A stretch of 64,000 bases of DNA from SHVO01 sp041906145 (GCA_041906145.1 JAYRJU010000001.1:372001-436000), one strand, 5' to 3'; counted from the stretch's first letter, positions 29,153-39,203 are shown. A program made the numbers and translations. The notes: generated from the sequence alone by a model not told the origin.

Positions 29153-30174
29153 GGCCGCGACCGCCGCAGGACGACGAGAAGGTGCAGGAAGAAGGGCGCG
29201 CCGATGACCGCGGTGATGACGCCGACTTTGAGTTCGAGCGCCGTCGAGATCATGCGCACGCCGATATCGGCGCCGAGCATCAACGCCGCCCCGCCGATCA
29301 TGCTGGGCAGCAACAGGCGACCCGGCCGATACCCGACCAGCGGTCGCACGAGGTGCGGAATGACCAACCCGACAAAGCTGATGACGCCGGTGACGGCGAC
29401 CGCCGCGCCGACACAGAAGGCCGTGCCGAGCACCGCGCGCAACTTCACCCAACGCATGTCGAAGCCAAGTGTCGCGGCGGTATCCTCGCTAAGGCTCATG
29501 GCTTCGAGCGCGGGCGCGACCGAGAACAGGAGGACCCAGCCGATCAGCATGGCGGGCAGCGCCATGAGCACATGATCGAGCGTGCGGTCGGCGAAGGAGC
29601 CAAGGATCCAGAACACGATCTCCATGGCCGCATAGGGACTGGGCGCGAAGTTCAGGGCGAGCGAGGTCAGCGCCGAGGTCAGCGCATTGATCGCCACGCC
29701 CGCAAGCACCAAGGTCAACGTGTCCTGCGCGCGCCCCCCGAGAAGAATGAGCAGCCCCGTGGCGATCAGCGTGCCGGCCATGCCTCCGACGGGGAGCAGG
29801 TAAGACAATCCGCCGGCGCCAAAATAAAACACGGCGACGGCGCCGAGCGCCGCGGAACTCGACGCGCCCAGCAGCGCGGGCTCGGCGAGCGGATTGCGCA
29901 GAAGACCTTGGAGCACGGCGCCCGAAAGCCCGAGCGATGCGCCGACCAGAAGCGCGAGCAACGTGCGCGGCACGCGAACCTGGCTCATGATGAGCCAAGC
30001 GGTTTCGGGATCGCGCCGCCAGAGGCTGATGAGATCCCCCAGCCCGCCGGTGATCTCGCCGCGGCCGGTGATGACCGAAACAACCGTGAGCACGGTAACC
30101 AGGCCGGCGAGCCCACCGACGACCAGCCCGAACGGCCGCTCGCGAAACGCAGAGGTTGCCACGGACTCTGTCAT
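29149..30174 (-). CDS. btuC: vitamin B12 ABC transporter permease
   Basis: The 341-residue FecCD-family permease has about 10 hydrophobic segments. It carries the family motifs RVPRTLLALLVGASLGLSGA in the first third and GVISFVGLVIPH before the last helices. It is translationally coupled on both sides, to the binding protein and to the ATPase. Confidence 0.9.
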
Positions 30175-31004
30175 GGCTCGGCTCCCAGCGCCGCGGCGAG
30201 GCGCTCGGCGGCCTCGGCGACCATGGGCGTGCCGCAGGTCAACAGGCGTCCTGGAATGGAGAGCGTCTTGCGCCGTCCGAGGCCTTGTTTGAGAGCCGGA
30301 TGTTCCATGGTGGCGTTCGCGATCGAGGGAACGCCCGGCCGGTAGATGAGATAAATGATACGGTCGGGCCGAATGGCGAGCATGGTTTCCAGCGGCACTT
30401 GGCCATAGGCGCCGATGCCAAGGTCCGGCGCTTTGTTCACGAGCCCGGTTAGCGACATGACTTCGTCAGCGAGGCCGGGCCGGCCGACGGTGAAACCATT
30501 GGCGTCGAAGATGATCGCCGACCCGTAGCGGCCGGCCGGCGCCGCAACGGCGGTGAGACGCCTGTCCATGTCGGCGAGCAGCTCCGCGGCGCGCTGTTCG
30601 GCGCCGAGCGCCGCGCCCAGCGCGGTCAGTGTCTCGCGAATGCCGCCGATGGTCTCGGGGCTTTCGATTTCGAGCACCGGATAGCCCAACCGCCTGAGCA
30701 TCGCCTTCGCGAAGCCCGTGGTGTAGCGGCCCGCCAGCACGAGATCGGGTTTAGCGGCGATTACTTCCTCGGCGAGACCGTGATTGATGGGAAGCCCCGC
30801 CGCGAGATCGGCGAGCGGGGATTCCGCGGGATCCGCGCCGAGAAAGCTGATGGAGGCGATGCGCTTCGGACCTGCCAGAAGCAACGCCATCTGATCGGTG
30901 CAGAGGTTCATCGAGACGATGCGCCCGGGTTCGGCGCGCACCGCGCTCGCACCCGCAAGACATGCGAGTGTGAGCACCGTGCATCGTATCCATGAAGGGA
31001 TCAT
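30171..31004 (-). CDS. btuF: periplasmic cobalamin-binding protein
   Basis: The 277-residue protein has a signal peptide (about residues 1-24, ending ASAVRA) and the type III binding-protein signature RIVSMNLCTDQMALLL. It delivers corrinoid from the TonB receptor to BtuCD. Its stop overlaps the btuC start, and its own start lies 9 bases after the receptor gene, so the four genes form one riboswitch-controlled operon. Confidence 0.87.
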   Translation of the reverse strand: MIPSWIRCTVLTLACLAGASAVRAEPGRIVSMNLCTDQMALLLAGPKRIASISFLGADPAESPLADLAAGLPINHGLAEEVIAAKPDLVLAGRYTTGFAKAMLRRLGYPVLEIESPETIGGIRETLTALGAALGAEQRAAELLADMDRRLTAVAAPAGRYGSAIIFDANGFTVGRPGLADEVMSLTGLVNKAPDLGIGAYGQVPLETMLAIRPDRIIYLIYRPGVPSIANATMEHPALKQGLGRRKTLSIPGRLLTCGTPMVAEAAERLAAALGAEP

Positions 31005-31013
31005 GGGCAGAGC

Positions 31014-32960
31014 CTATCCTCCAAAGCGCACCTTCACACCCGCGTATGCACCGATGCCCAGCGTGCCATATGTGTAGACTTCCTGATATCGCTGATCGAG
31101 CGCGTTCTCGACCCGGCCAAAGACCTGGATTCTGTCGGTGACATCGTAGGAGCCGGACACCGTCACGAGCGTAAAGTCGTCCATGCGCGCGACGCCCGAC
31201 GGGATGGATGGAACGAACACGACATCCGTCATGGGGCCGTTGTAGTCAACGCTGACGCCGACTGAAGCGCGGTCTGCGAGGAAGCGATACGACGCCGAGA
31301 CGCTCGCGATGTGTTTCGGGCGGCGGACTTCCTGGAACCCGAACTCGTCCTCGGCTTCGGTGTAACCGTAGCTCGCGGCAAGGGTGAGCGGCGGTACCGG
31401 CGTATAGCGCGCCGACAGTTCGAGGCCGCGCCGCGTGCTTTCGCCCCCGGCATTGCGCACGGTGAAGGGGAAAACGCTGAAGTCGTTGAGGATTTCGTCG
31501 CGGAAGTCGGCGGAGAAATAGGTGACCGACAGAAGCGCCGTTTCGCCGACGGCATAATCGGCGCCGACGTCCCAGCCGTGCGAGCTTTCCGGCTTGAGGT
31601 TGGGGTTGCCGACGAAGCTGGTCGGATCGAAGCCAAACAGTTCGAAGAACCCCGGCTTCGCGAAACCGGTGCCGTAGCTGGCGCGGAGCTTGAGGCCCTG
31701 GCCCGGAATCTGCCACGCCGCCGTCGCGCGATAGGTGGTTGCGTTGCGGAACAGATCGTTGTCGTCATGACGCCGTGCGCCCGAGACGAACAGCTGATTG
31801 GCGACCGCGAGGCGGTATTCGGCTACGTAGCCGACGTCCTGGGTGGACCGGCGTTGATTCTGAGGACCGGGGAACGCGCTTTGATTCTCGAAATCCTCGT
31901 CCTTGTACTGGATGTAACCCGTCACGGTGTGACGTAAGGGGTCACCCTCTTCACCGATGAAGAGATTGGTTTGATATGAGAAATTGATGCGCCGGCCTTG
32001 AGCGCCGAAGGAGAAGGCTTTCATATCGAAGTTGCGCTTGCGCACATCGGTGACGGCCCCGGCAAGCGTGTGATCCCACATGCCTTCCAGCAGCGAGAAG
32101 CGCCCGGCGATGCGGCCGTAGGCCGTTTTGGTGCGATGGGAATTGTCGGAATCGATCGCCGCGCCGTAGTTCGGTCCACCGAGAATAATGAAGTCCTGGA
32201 TATCTTCTTCGCCGTAGGCCTGCGTGTAACGCGCGGCAAGCGAGAGATCGAAGACTTCATTCGGCGCGACGCGACCGCTCGCGTTGAAGGTGAAGTTCTG
32301 ATGCCCATCCTTCTCGGCGCCGCTCGCGGCCTGTGAAATCCCGTCGGTATCGAGCCACGATAAGGACGCGCCCAACGAATAGCCGTCGCCGCCGCCGGCG
32401 GCGGTTCCACTCAGCGCATAAGTACCGAACGATCCGCCTTGGGCGCTGACGGAGCCTTCCAACGGACCATGGCCTTCCCGCGTCATGATGTTGATCACAC
32501 CGCCGATGGCCTGGCTGCCATAGAGTGCGCTTTGCGGTCCTCGCAGGACCTCGACGCGCGCAACGTCGTCCGTGAGAAGGTTGGCGAAATCGAATTCATC
32601 GGCGGTCATGGGGTCGCCGACCTCGATGCCGTTGATGAGGACCAGCGTATGGTTGCCCTCAGCCCCGCGCATGCGAACTTGCGTCTGTGCGCCGCGCTGG
32701 CCCGAACGATTCACCGCGACGCCCGGGATTTCACGCATAAGATCCGCCACCTCGAACCGCGGGCGCTGCGCGATGTCTTCAGCCGTCAGCACGTCGATCG
32801 CGCTTCCGACCGTCTTAAGCGCAACTAAAGTGCGGCTGGCCGTGACGACGATATCGTCGAGGCCAGAAAGATCGGCCGCGCGCGCGGCGACCGGAGCGAC
32901 CGACAGAATTGTCGATGAAAGAAAAAGAAAGAACGAACGCTTGTGACGAAGCGCGAGCAT
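31014..32960 (-). CDS. btuB: TonB-dependent vitamin B12 receptor
   Basis: The outer-membrane receptor is 648 residues. After a signal peptide (ending VAARA) comes a TonB box-like DIVVTASR, a plug domain (RGAEGNHTLVLINGIEVGDP, RVEVLRGPQSALYGS) and a 22-strand barrel ending in the aromatic-terminated GVKVRFGG. The start at 32960 is set by the signal peptide; AGGGG lies about 11 bases upstream. BtuB-type receptors of alphaproteobacteria have this size. It is preceded by a cobalamin riboswitch, which supports a B12 substrate. Confidence 0.92.
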   Translation of the reverse strand: MLALRHKRSFFLFLSSTILSVAPVAARAADLSGLDDIVVTASRTLVALKTVGSAIDVLTAEDIAQRPRFEVADLMREIPGVAVNRSGQRGAQTQVRMRGAEGNHTLVLINGIEVGDPMTADEFDFANLLTDDVARVEVLRGPQSALYGSQAIGGVINIMTREGHGPLEGSVSAQGGSFGTYALSGTAAGGGDGYSLGASLSWLDTDGISQAASGAEKDGHQNFTFNASGRVAPNEVFDLSLAARYTQAYGEEDIQDFIILGGPNYGAAIDSDNSHRTKTAYGRIAGRFSLLEGMWDHTLAGAVTDVRKRNFDMKAFSFGAQGRRINFSYQTNLFIGEEGDPLRHTVTGYIQYKDEDFENQSAFPGPQNQRRSTQDVGYVAEYRLAVANQLFVSGARRHDDNDLFRNATTYRATAAWQIPGQGLKLRASYGTGFAKPGFFELFGFDPTSFVGNPNLKPESSHGWDVGADYAVGETALLSVTYFSADFRDEILNDFSVFPFTVRNAGGESTRRGLELSARYTPVPPLTLAASYGYTEAEDEFGFQEVRRPKHIASVSASYRFLADRASVGVSVDYNGPMTDVVFVPSIPSGVARMDDFTLVTVSGSYDVTDRIQVFGRVENALDQRYQEVYTYGTLGIGAYAGVKVRFGG

Positions 32961-33129
32961 GACAAAACCCCTATGCGGACTCGTCACGCGCAGATACTGC
33001 GCGTGAGCAGGCCGGTTAAGACGATGACGGTGTGGGTTTTGCGATACGCGCTTGCCCAATCCGTCGCGGATGCGAAACGCGCGTCACCGCGATCAGATTG
33101 GCCGCACCGCAGGAATTACCCCGTCCCAC

Positions 33130-33325
33130 GGTATGGTGACGCTCGCGACGGTAGGTCTCCTGACTTCGCGGGTCGTCGCGGCCTGCTCGCCTTCCCAGAT
33201 CCTTTTGCAAGGACCCAGTGGCTTCGTTGAACAGGCTGCTCGCCGCTTACAGTTGCGGGGGCAGTTCCGGTGTTGCACCGGTATTCCCTTTTCGCCGCGG
33301 CGCGTTAACGCTGCGGCACCATCGC
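33130..33325 (-). promoter_or_regulatory. cobalamin riboswitch
   Basis: On the minus strand the hallmark core reads AAAAGGGAA, then CCGGTG and CACCGG arms, then CTGCCCCCGCAACTGTAA, then the GCCACTG box and GGGAAGGCGAGCAGG, ending with GTCAGGAGACCTACC. ATGGTG at the 5' end and CACCAT at the 3' end (33317-33322 with 33133-33138) can pair as the closing stem. The 170-base leader down to btuB includes a hairpin (TCACGCGCA with TGCGCGTGA, 32982-33006) just before the ribosome-binding site, a candidate expression platform. The 410-base gap before btuB holds nothing else I can see. Confidence 0.93.
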
Positions 33326-33370
33326 TGAACGAGGTGGTAAACCCCGCTCCTGCGCCTGTCAATTCAGGCG

Positions 33371-33718
33371 TTACCTAGGCTCACCGAGGCCGCCGATGGG
33401 CTTGGGCTTGATATTGGCCGGTGCCGGGTTCGGCGGCGGGTTTTCCGGCGGCTTGATGACGGGCGTACGCGAGGCGCTCGCGGGCGGCGGCTCGATGATT
33501 TCGGTATCGCCGGTCGCAGGCGGCTTGAAGACGCTCGGGTCGTTGGTCGGGGTCGGGAGCGGCGCCGTGCCGGGAGGCGTTTCCGGAACCCCCTTTGACG
33601 GCGCGGCGGCAGAGGCCGGCGGATCATTCGCTTGCGGCGTTGAAGCCGCGCAAGCCGCATTGCCGATCGCCAGAGCGATCACGGCGACGCCCGCGGCGAG
33701 TTTAACAGTGGTCTTCAT
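33371..33718 (-). CDS. proline-rich exported protein of unknown function
   Basis: The 115-residue protein starts with a signal peptide (ALAIGNAAC could be a weak lipobox, or cleavage is by signal peptidase I). The mature part is almost entirely Pro/Ala/Thr/Glu with repeated PP motifs and is probably disordered. The ATG at 33718 has GAGGTG upstream. Only the 45-base stretch to the riboswitch separates it from the btu leader. No family is recognised. Confidence 0.65.
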   Translation of the reverse strand: MKTTVKLAAGVAVIALAIGNAACAASTPQANDPPASAAAPSKGVPETPPGTAPLPTPTNDPSVFKPPATGDTEIIEPPPASASRTPVIKPPENPPPNPAPANIKPKPIGGLGEPR

Positions 33719-33872
33719 GGCGCACCTCACATCAATCGCGCCCCCACACATGATGTATATGCGCCGATGATGGCTAAACCGTGCTTCTGGCAAGGAATCG
33801 GCGAGGCGGCCTGCTGTTACGGAACTTCGGTTGCAGGACCCCGTTGGTCTTTCAAATATAAAAGGACATTGC

Positions 33873-34103
33873 ATGGCCACCGAAACGCCTGACGAGAAAG
33901 AGCGCCCGCGGGAACAACCGGAAGCGGACCCGATGCCCGCGAAACCCGAAATCGACCCGAAACGCACGGTTCCCGATGAAGTGCGTCCACCGCGCGAGCC
34001 GCGTCCGGATACACAGCCGGAGCAGCAGCCGTATCCGGAGATTCAGCCCACACAGCCGCCGCCGATGCCCCAGCCGGGACAGCGGCAACAGCCGGTGGCT
34101 TAG
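33873..34103 (+). CDS. small hydrophilic Pro/Glu-rich protein
   Basis: The 76-residue protein begins MATETPDEKERP and consists mainly of Pro, Glu, Gln, Arg and Asp, with no membrane segment or signal peptide; it is probably disordered and cytoplasmic. AAAAGGA lies 8 bases before the ATG at 33873, which decides the start. Its stop lies 5 bases from the end of the convergent glycosyltransferase-like gene. The function is unknown. Confidence 0.55.
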   Translation: MATETPDEKERPREQPEADPMPAKPEIDPKRTVPDEVRPPREPRPDTQPEQQPYPEIQPTQPPPMPQPGQRQQPVA

Positions 34104-34108
34104 CGCCG

Positions 34109-35284
34109 CTATTTCCCGACGAGAAGCATCGAGTCCGGCCGGCCAAAAACTTGCTCCGGCAACGGCACGATGCGCAATTTGGCCGCCGTCCACGTCAGAC
34201 AGGCGTAAAGCGCCACCTGATCGATCCCCCAGGCGAGCCGATCCGTCGCGGCGAAGTGCGCGATGTAAGCGGCGATGCGGCCGAAATAGTCGAGCACGCC
34301 AGGAGATACGCGGGCGCCGACATACCCGGCCGCGATCATGCTGCGCGGCTGGGGCCGACCCGGCAGGATCCAGAACCCCACGTCATTCACGTTCATCGCG
34401 TCAAACAGTGGTGTGATGCTTTTCGCGACGATGGTGTCGACATCCCAAAGCCACGCGATGCCCACGTGGGCGCGCAGGAATTCATAGAAACGGATGTAGC
34501 GAACCGCATGGTAATAGGCTCGCGCCGCTTCGCCGGTGCGGCCGCTGTCTTCCGCCGTGACCTGATAGATGTGCCCTGCGTAGGGTCTCAAGCGGGCCGA
34601 TATCGCCGCGCCGGCCGCGCCGGCATCCATGATGTGCAGGGCGAGCTTCGCGCCGCCGCGCTGTGCGATGAACGAGCCCAGCAATTTATCGCCGTAGAGT
34701 TCGAAGTAGCGGCGGTCGCAGGCAACCCACACGATCTGCTCGCAAGGCTCCGCTCTTTCGACGAACGTGCGGACAGCGGGAAATTGACTGAACCCCCGTT
34801 CCGCCGCCGCGGGAAGACCAGCGTGAAATGTCTTGTCGAACGTCGTGCAGGAGGTGAGATCTTCGACATTCTCGGCACGTAGAATGGCGTAAATGCGCTC
34901 CGCACCGCCGAGATCCCCGAGGCCGACATAGGACTCGGCGAGCGCGACGGCCATGTTGGTGCTGCCGGTGCGTTGAAGCACGGCATCTGCCGCATCCCTG
35001 ACAGCCTCCAATTCCTTGCGGGCGAAGGAGTAACCAAAATCCTTGAGGCTGGCGCCATGGGTCGCGGACAGCCCGTGCGCCTGCCGCCCGCGGCTTTCGG
35101 TGATGGCCGCGATCAGCGACAAGAGCTCCACGCGCAACTCGTCGCCCTCGGGTGTGCGCACCAGTCGTTCTTCAAGCGCGGTAAGAGTTTCAGCCGGCCA
35201 TTCCCGCGCAGCCGCATGCGCGGCCGCAGCGAGAGCCTGCCCGGTCGTCTGGGCTATGTGTTGAATCGCCGCGTCGCGTGTCAT
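34109..35284 (-). CDS. GT-A-like glycosyltransferase, paralogue of 1794-3011
   Basis: The 391-residue protein shares with the gene at 1794-3011 an N-terminal helical half, AYYHAVRYIR, the metal-binding-like WLWDVDTI, LPGR and WGIDQVALYA. It lacks a signal peptide. The ATG at 35284 overlaps the stop of the exported methyltransferase as ATGA, so the two are translationally coupled; the longer frame upstream lies within that gene. Donor and acceptor are unknown. Confidence 0.6.
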   Translation of the reverse strand: MTRDAAIQHIAQTTGQALAAAAHAAAREWPAETLTALEERLVRTPEGDELRVELLSLIAAITESRGRQAHGLSATHGASLKDFGYSFARKELEAVRDAADAVLQRTGSTNMAVALAESYVGLGDLGGAERIYAILRAENVEDLTSCTTFDKTFHAGLPAAAERGFSQFPAVRTFVERAEPCEQIVWVACDRRYFELYGDKLLGSFIAQRGGAKLALHIMDAGAAGAAISARLRPYAGHIYQVTAEDSGRTGEAARAYYHAVRYIRFYEFLRAHVGIAWLWDVDTIVAKSITPLFDAMNVNDVGFWILPGRPQPRSMIAAGYVGARVSPGVLDYFGRIAAYIAHFAATDRLAWGIDQVALYACLTWTAAKLRIVPLPEQVFGRPDSMLLVGK

Positions 35285-35994
35285 TCGGGGCGCGGCTTCT
35301 CGAAGATCATGAGATGCTGCCAGGGCAACGTCGTACTGTTCACGCTGACGAACTTGAGGCCGAGTGGCTCGAGTTCCTTGCGCGCCTGTTCGACGGTCAT
35401 TTTGTGCAGCGGCTTGATCGGCACGTTGGGGTCTTCGCCGCGATACTCCACGAGCGCCAGACGGCCGCCGGGCTTCAAGGACCACACCATCGCCGTGGCC
35501 ATTTCGCGCGGCAGCGCAAACTCGTGGTAGGCATCGACCAGCAACATCAAATCGACGGTGTTGGACGGCAGGCGCGGCGAAGCGATGCTGCCGTGTACCG
35601 GTTCAACGTTCCTGGTTTTGTTGGTTTTGATCCGCGCCCGAATGCGGTCGAGCATCTCCGGCTGCACGTCGACGGCGTAGACTTTGCCTTCGGGGACTTC
35701 GCCGGCAAGCCGGAACGTGAAATACCCCGTGCCCGCGCCGATATCGGCGACGACGTCGGTCGGCTTCAGTTTGAGCATCGGGATGAGGCGCGCGGTGCCT
35801 TCCTCCTCGCCGCGCTCGCGACGCTCCAGCCAATCGGCGCCTTCATGCCCCATGACGTAGGGGATATCGCGCCCCATGTAGGACTTGCCGATACCTTCGA
35901 GCGTGAGCGGCGTGTTGCGATAGCCGTCCTCGGCCGCGCTTGCCATTCCGGCAATAACGAGCAATGCGGCGCATGCGGTCGCAAACTTGTGCAT
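35281..35994 (-). CDS. exported class I SAM-dependent methyltransferase-like protein
   Basis: The 237-residue protein has a clear signal peptide (MHKF.. to ASA) and then a Rossmann methyltransferase fold: VVADIGAGTGYFT is the SAM-binding motif I, VYAVDVQPEML is motif II, and LVDAYHEF is the acidic region. The ATG at 35994 is set by GGAGG upstream. SAM is not normally found in the periplasm, so an exported methyltransferase is odd, although such proteins recur in proteobacterial genomes. It is coupled to a glycosyltransferase-like gene. Confidence 0.75.
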   Translation of the reverse strand: MHKFATACAALLVIAGMASAAEDGYRNTPLTLEGIGKSYMGRDIPYVMGHEGADWLERRERGEEEGTARLIPMLKLKPTDVVADIGAGTGYFTFRLAGEVPEGKVYAVDVQPEMLDRIRARIKTNKTRNVEPVHGSIASPRLPSNTVDLMLLVDAYHEFALPREMATAMVWSLKPGGRLALVEYRGEDPNVPIKPLHKMTVEQARKELEPLGLKFVSVNSTTLPWQHLMIFEKPRPE

Positions 35995-36025
35995 CCGGAG
36001 CCTCCCTCCTGGAGAGAACAGGATA

Positions 36026-38134
36026 CTACGGGACCGCTGGTTCAGAAGGGGCCTTTTGGAGTGCGACACGATTGTCATGGAAGGCCGCTCCGCCGAAAGG
36101 CGCGATCTGGTCGGCGCCGGTCAGGGTGTTGATGCCCCTTCCGCCGACGTGGGCCGCGTTTGGCCAGATGGATTCGGCGATGAGCACCCCGCGCCGTACG
36201 CCGTCAAAGATGCGGGCATGAATGAGGACCGTGCCGCGGGTGTTCGTGAGTTTCACCAGATCGCCATTCGCGACGCCGTAAAGCTCCGCATCGACCGGGT
36301 GGATCATGACCTCCGGGCGCTTCTCTTTGGCCTTGGAGGTCGGCGTCTCGGTGAAGGTGGAGTTGAGGAAGTTGCGCGCCGGGCTGGTGGCCAAGCGGAA
36401 CGGGTGCTCCTCGGTGGCGGTTTCGATGGCGCCCCAATGATCGGGGAACGCGGGGAGATCGCGCCACGGCCCCATCGCGCCGTTATTGGGCGTGGGGACC
36501 TTCGTCCAATCGGGCTTCAAATGAAACTTGCCGTCCTGATGGGCAAAACCCTTCAGATAGTGCGCGTCTTCGAACGGCGGCTGCGCGTCGATATGCGTCT
36601 CGCGCTCGAGCACATCGAGGCCCTGCCAGCCTGAAATCTTCAGCGTTTCGTCGACAATTTCGCGCGGCGTCATGGCGAAGCCGCGATGTTCGGCGCCAAC
36701 GCGCCGCGCAAGGTCGCAAATGACGTCGTGGTTCGAGCGGCATTCCCCCGGCGCATCGACCAGCTTCGGGCCCATTTGGAAGTATTGGTGCCCGCCGCCG
36801 GAGTAGAGGTCGTCGTGTTCCATGAACATGGTGGCCGGGATGACGATATCGGCCATACGCGCGGTCTCGGTCATGAACTGCTCATGCACGCAGACAAACA
36901 GGTCGTCGCGCGCGAAGCCCTTCTTCACGAGGTCCTGCTCCGGCGCAACCGTCACGGGATTAGTGTTCTGGATCAACAGCGCCTTCACCGGGCCGCCGTG
37001 ATAGAGCGCTTCCGCATCACCCGTCAGCACGCGGCCAATCTGCGATTGATCGAGACGCCGCACCGACGCATCCACGGTCTCATGCGCTTCGATGAGATGC
37101 TTGTTCCAGTGATAGATGGCGGTGTTGATGTGAAAGGCTCCGCCGCCTTCGTATTTCCACGCGCCGGTGACGGCCGCAATGCAGGAAGCGGCATGCATAT
37201 TCACCGCGCCATTGCGCTGTCGGGCGAAGCCGTAGCCGAGGCGGAAATAAGTACGCTTGTTCTCGCCGACCAGCTTGGCGAAGGCTTCGATCTCCTCGAC
37301 CGAGAGCCCGGTGATCGCCGCAGCCCAACTGGGGCCGCGCGTCTTGAGGTGCTGCTCGAGCTCTTTCGGGTGATCGGTATATTGATTGAGATAATCCCAG
37401 TCCGCATGCCCATCGCGGAACAACACGTGCATCACCGCGCAGGCCAGCGCGCCGTCGGTGCCCGGCTTCACCAGAAGCGCCATATCGGCCTGCTTCATGG
37501 TGGGGTTCATATAGATGTCGACCGCGACCAGTTTCGCGCCGCGTTCCTTGCGCGCGCGGGCGACGTGGGTCATCACGTTGACCTGAGTGTGCACAGGATT
37601 GGTGCCCCAGATCACGATGCAGTCGGAAACGCCCATCTCGCGCGGGTCGGGACCGGCGAGTTTACCCGCGCCGGCGACGAACCCCGCGTAGGCGCTGGCG
37701 GTGCAGATGGTGGAGTACTGGCCCGAATAGCGTTTGACGTGGCGCAGGCGGTTGATGCCGTCGCGCATCACGTATCCCATCGTTCCCGCATAGTAGTACG
37801 GCCACACGGATTGCGCGCCGAAGTCGCGTTCGGCTTCGAGGAATTTACGCGCGACGGTCTCCATCGCTTCGTCCCAGGAGATTCGCTCGAACTGGCCGGA
37901 GCCTTTCGGCCCGACGCGCTTCATCGGGTAGAGCAGCCGGTCCGGGTGATGAATGCGCTCGGCATAGCGCGCAACCTTCGCGCAGACGACACCGGCCGTG
38001 TATTTGTTGCTTTCGGCGCCGTGGACGCGGCCAATCTTCGCGCCTTCGATCACCTCGACATCGAGGGAGCAGGCGGACGGGCAATCGTGGGGGCAGACCG
38101 ACGGGCGGCGCTCGATTTTCAAAGCTTTATTCAT
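36026..38134 (-). CDS. molybdopterin oxidoreductase (DMSO reductase family)
   Basis: The 702-residue enzyme has an N-terminal 4Fe-4S site (Cys at about 14, 18, 22 and 51), a bis-MGD catalytic core and a C-terminal molydopterin-binding barrel. No signal peptide or Tat motif is visible, so it is cytoplasmic. It resembles the soluble formate dehydrogenase-like/assimilatory branch, but no electron-transfer subunit is adjacent and the substrate is unknown. The ATG at 38134 is chosen over that at 38161 because the Cys cluster then falls at the usual distance from the N-terminus. Confidence 0.83.
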   Translation of the reverse strand: MNKALKIERRPSVCPHDCPSACSLDVEVIEGAKIGRVHGAESNKYTAGVVCAKVARYAERIHHPDRLLYPMKRVGPKGSGQFERISWDEAMETVARKFLEAERDFGAQSVWPYYYAGTMGYVMRDGINRLRHVKRYSGQYSTICTASAYAGFVAGAGKLAGPDPREMGVSDCIVIWGTNPVHTQVNVMTHVARARKERGAKLVAVDIYMNPTMKQADMALLVKPGTDGALACAVMHVLFRDGHADWDYLNQYTDHPKELEQHLKTRGPSWAAAITGLSVEEIEAFAKLVGENKRTYFRLGYGFARQRNGAVNMHAASCIAAVTGAWKYEGGGAFHINTAIYHWNKHLIEAHETVDASVRRLDQSQIGRVLTGDAEALYHGGPVKALLIQNTNPVTVAPEQDLVKKGFARDDLFVCVHEQFMTETARMADIVIPATMFMEHDDLYSGGGHQYFQMGPKLVDAPGECRSNHDVICDLARRVGAEHRGFAMTPREIVDETLKISGWQGLDVLERETHIDAQPPFEDAHYLKGFAHQDGKFHLKPDWTKVPTPNNGAMGPWRDLPAFPDHWGAIETATEEHPFRLATSPARNFLNSTFTETPTSKAKEKRPEVMIHPVDAELYGVANGDLVKLTNTRGTVLIHARIFDGVRRGVLIAESIWPNAAHVGGRGINTLTGADQIAPFGGAAFHDNRVALQKAPSEPAVP

Positions 38135-38231
38135 GAGGCCATGATGGGCGAGACGCCCCAAAATTGGAAGGCGCGGGGGTTATCAATTCATCTGCCGTGC
38201 CTATATCATAGGAAGACGAACCGGGAGCCAT

Positions 38232-39203
38232 ATGAAGGACGCACCCCACCCCTGCCGCGAACCCCATCGTTTGGTCATGGCGGACCAGAGCCGGAACGCC
38301 GGGCGCACGCGTCTGGTGCTGATCCTCACCGTGATCATGATGGTGGCGGAGATCGCCGCCGGGTCGATTTTCGGGTCCATGGCCCTGCTGGCCGACGGAT
38401 GGCACATGGCGACTCATGCGGCGGTGCTGGCCGTCGCGGTCTTCGCCTATTCCTACGCCCGGCGCCACGCCGCGAATGCCGCCTACACCTTCGGCACAGG
38501 CAAGGTTGGCGACCTCGCGGCTTTCACCAGCGCTATTCTGCTCGGCGTCGTCGCCCTCCTCATGGCCTATGAGTCCGCCGAACGCCTCGCGAACCCCGTG
38601 AACATCGCGTTCAGCGAAGCGATCCTGGTCGCGGTGATTGGGCTGATCGTGAATCTCGTAAGCGCCTGGCTGCTGAAAGACGACCACACACACGCCCATG
38701 ATCACGCGCATGGCCACGCACCAGATCACGGCCACGATCATGAGGAGCATGCGCATCATCACGCTGAGCATCACGCGCATAAACGCGACCATAATCGCGA
38801 GGCGGCCTATGCCCATGTATTAGCCGACGCGCTAACCTCCGTATTCGCCATCGTCGCGCTGACCGCGGGATTATTCTGGGGATTGAACTGGATGGACCCT
38901 GCGATGGGCGTCGTAGGCGCGGCCGTCATCGCGAGGTGGTCATGGTTGCTGATGAAGTCGTCAGGACGCGTGCTTCTCGATGCGACCCCAACGGCTGCCA
39001 CGGAGAGAGCCGTCCGCAAGGCGATCGAGAGCGATGGAGACGTCGAGATCGCCGACCTACACGTTTGGCGAATCGCACCGGGTCAACTCGCGGCGGTCTT
39101 GACCGTCGTTACACGGACGCCCAAACCCGCCGCGTACTACAAGGCGCGGCTCGCCGGAATCACCGGGCTTAGCCATACAACAGTGGAAGTCGAAGCGGCT
39201 TAA
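38232..39203 (+). CDS. dmeF: DmeF-type cation diffusion facilitator
   Basis: The 323-residue inner-membrane protein has six hydrophobic segments, ADGWHMATHA in helix 2 and YAHVLADALTSV in helix 5, the metal-binding positions of CDF exporters. A long cytoplasmic loop at about 152-192 contains some 18 histidines (HxH repeats). DmeF proteins export Co and Ni, sometimes Zn. No DmeR-type regulator is adjacent. The gene is divergent from the molybdopterin oxidoreductase. Confidence 0.88.
   Translation: MKDAPHPCREPHRLVMADQSRNAGRTRLVLILTVIMMVAEIAAGSIFGSMALLADGWHMATHAAVLAVAVFAYSYARRHAANAAYTFGTGKVGDLAAFTSAILLGVVALLMAYESAERLANPVNIAFSEAILVAVIGLIVNLVSAWLLKDDHTHAHDHAHGHAPDHGHDHEEHAHHHAEHHAHKRDHNREAAYAHVLADALTSVFAIVALTAGLFWGLNWMDPAMGVVGAAVIARWSWLLMKSSGRVLLDATPTAATERAVRKAIESDGDVEIADLHVWRIAPGQLAAVLTVVTRTPKPAAYYKARLAGITGLSHTTVEVEAA

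Noticed and set aside
29153..29452. 100-residue N-terminal extension of btuD
   Set aside because: It overlaps the permease in another frame; the ATGA overlap marks the true start.
33093..33362. 89-codon minus-strand ORF upstream of btuB
   Set aside because: It lies inside the cobalamin riboswitch and has no protein-like features.
36686..38572. 628-codon plus-strand ORF
   Set aside because: Antisense to the molybdopterin oxidoreductase and overlapping the start of dmeF; no recognisable motifs.
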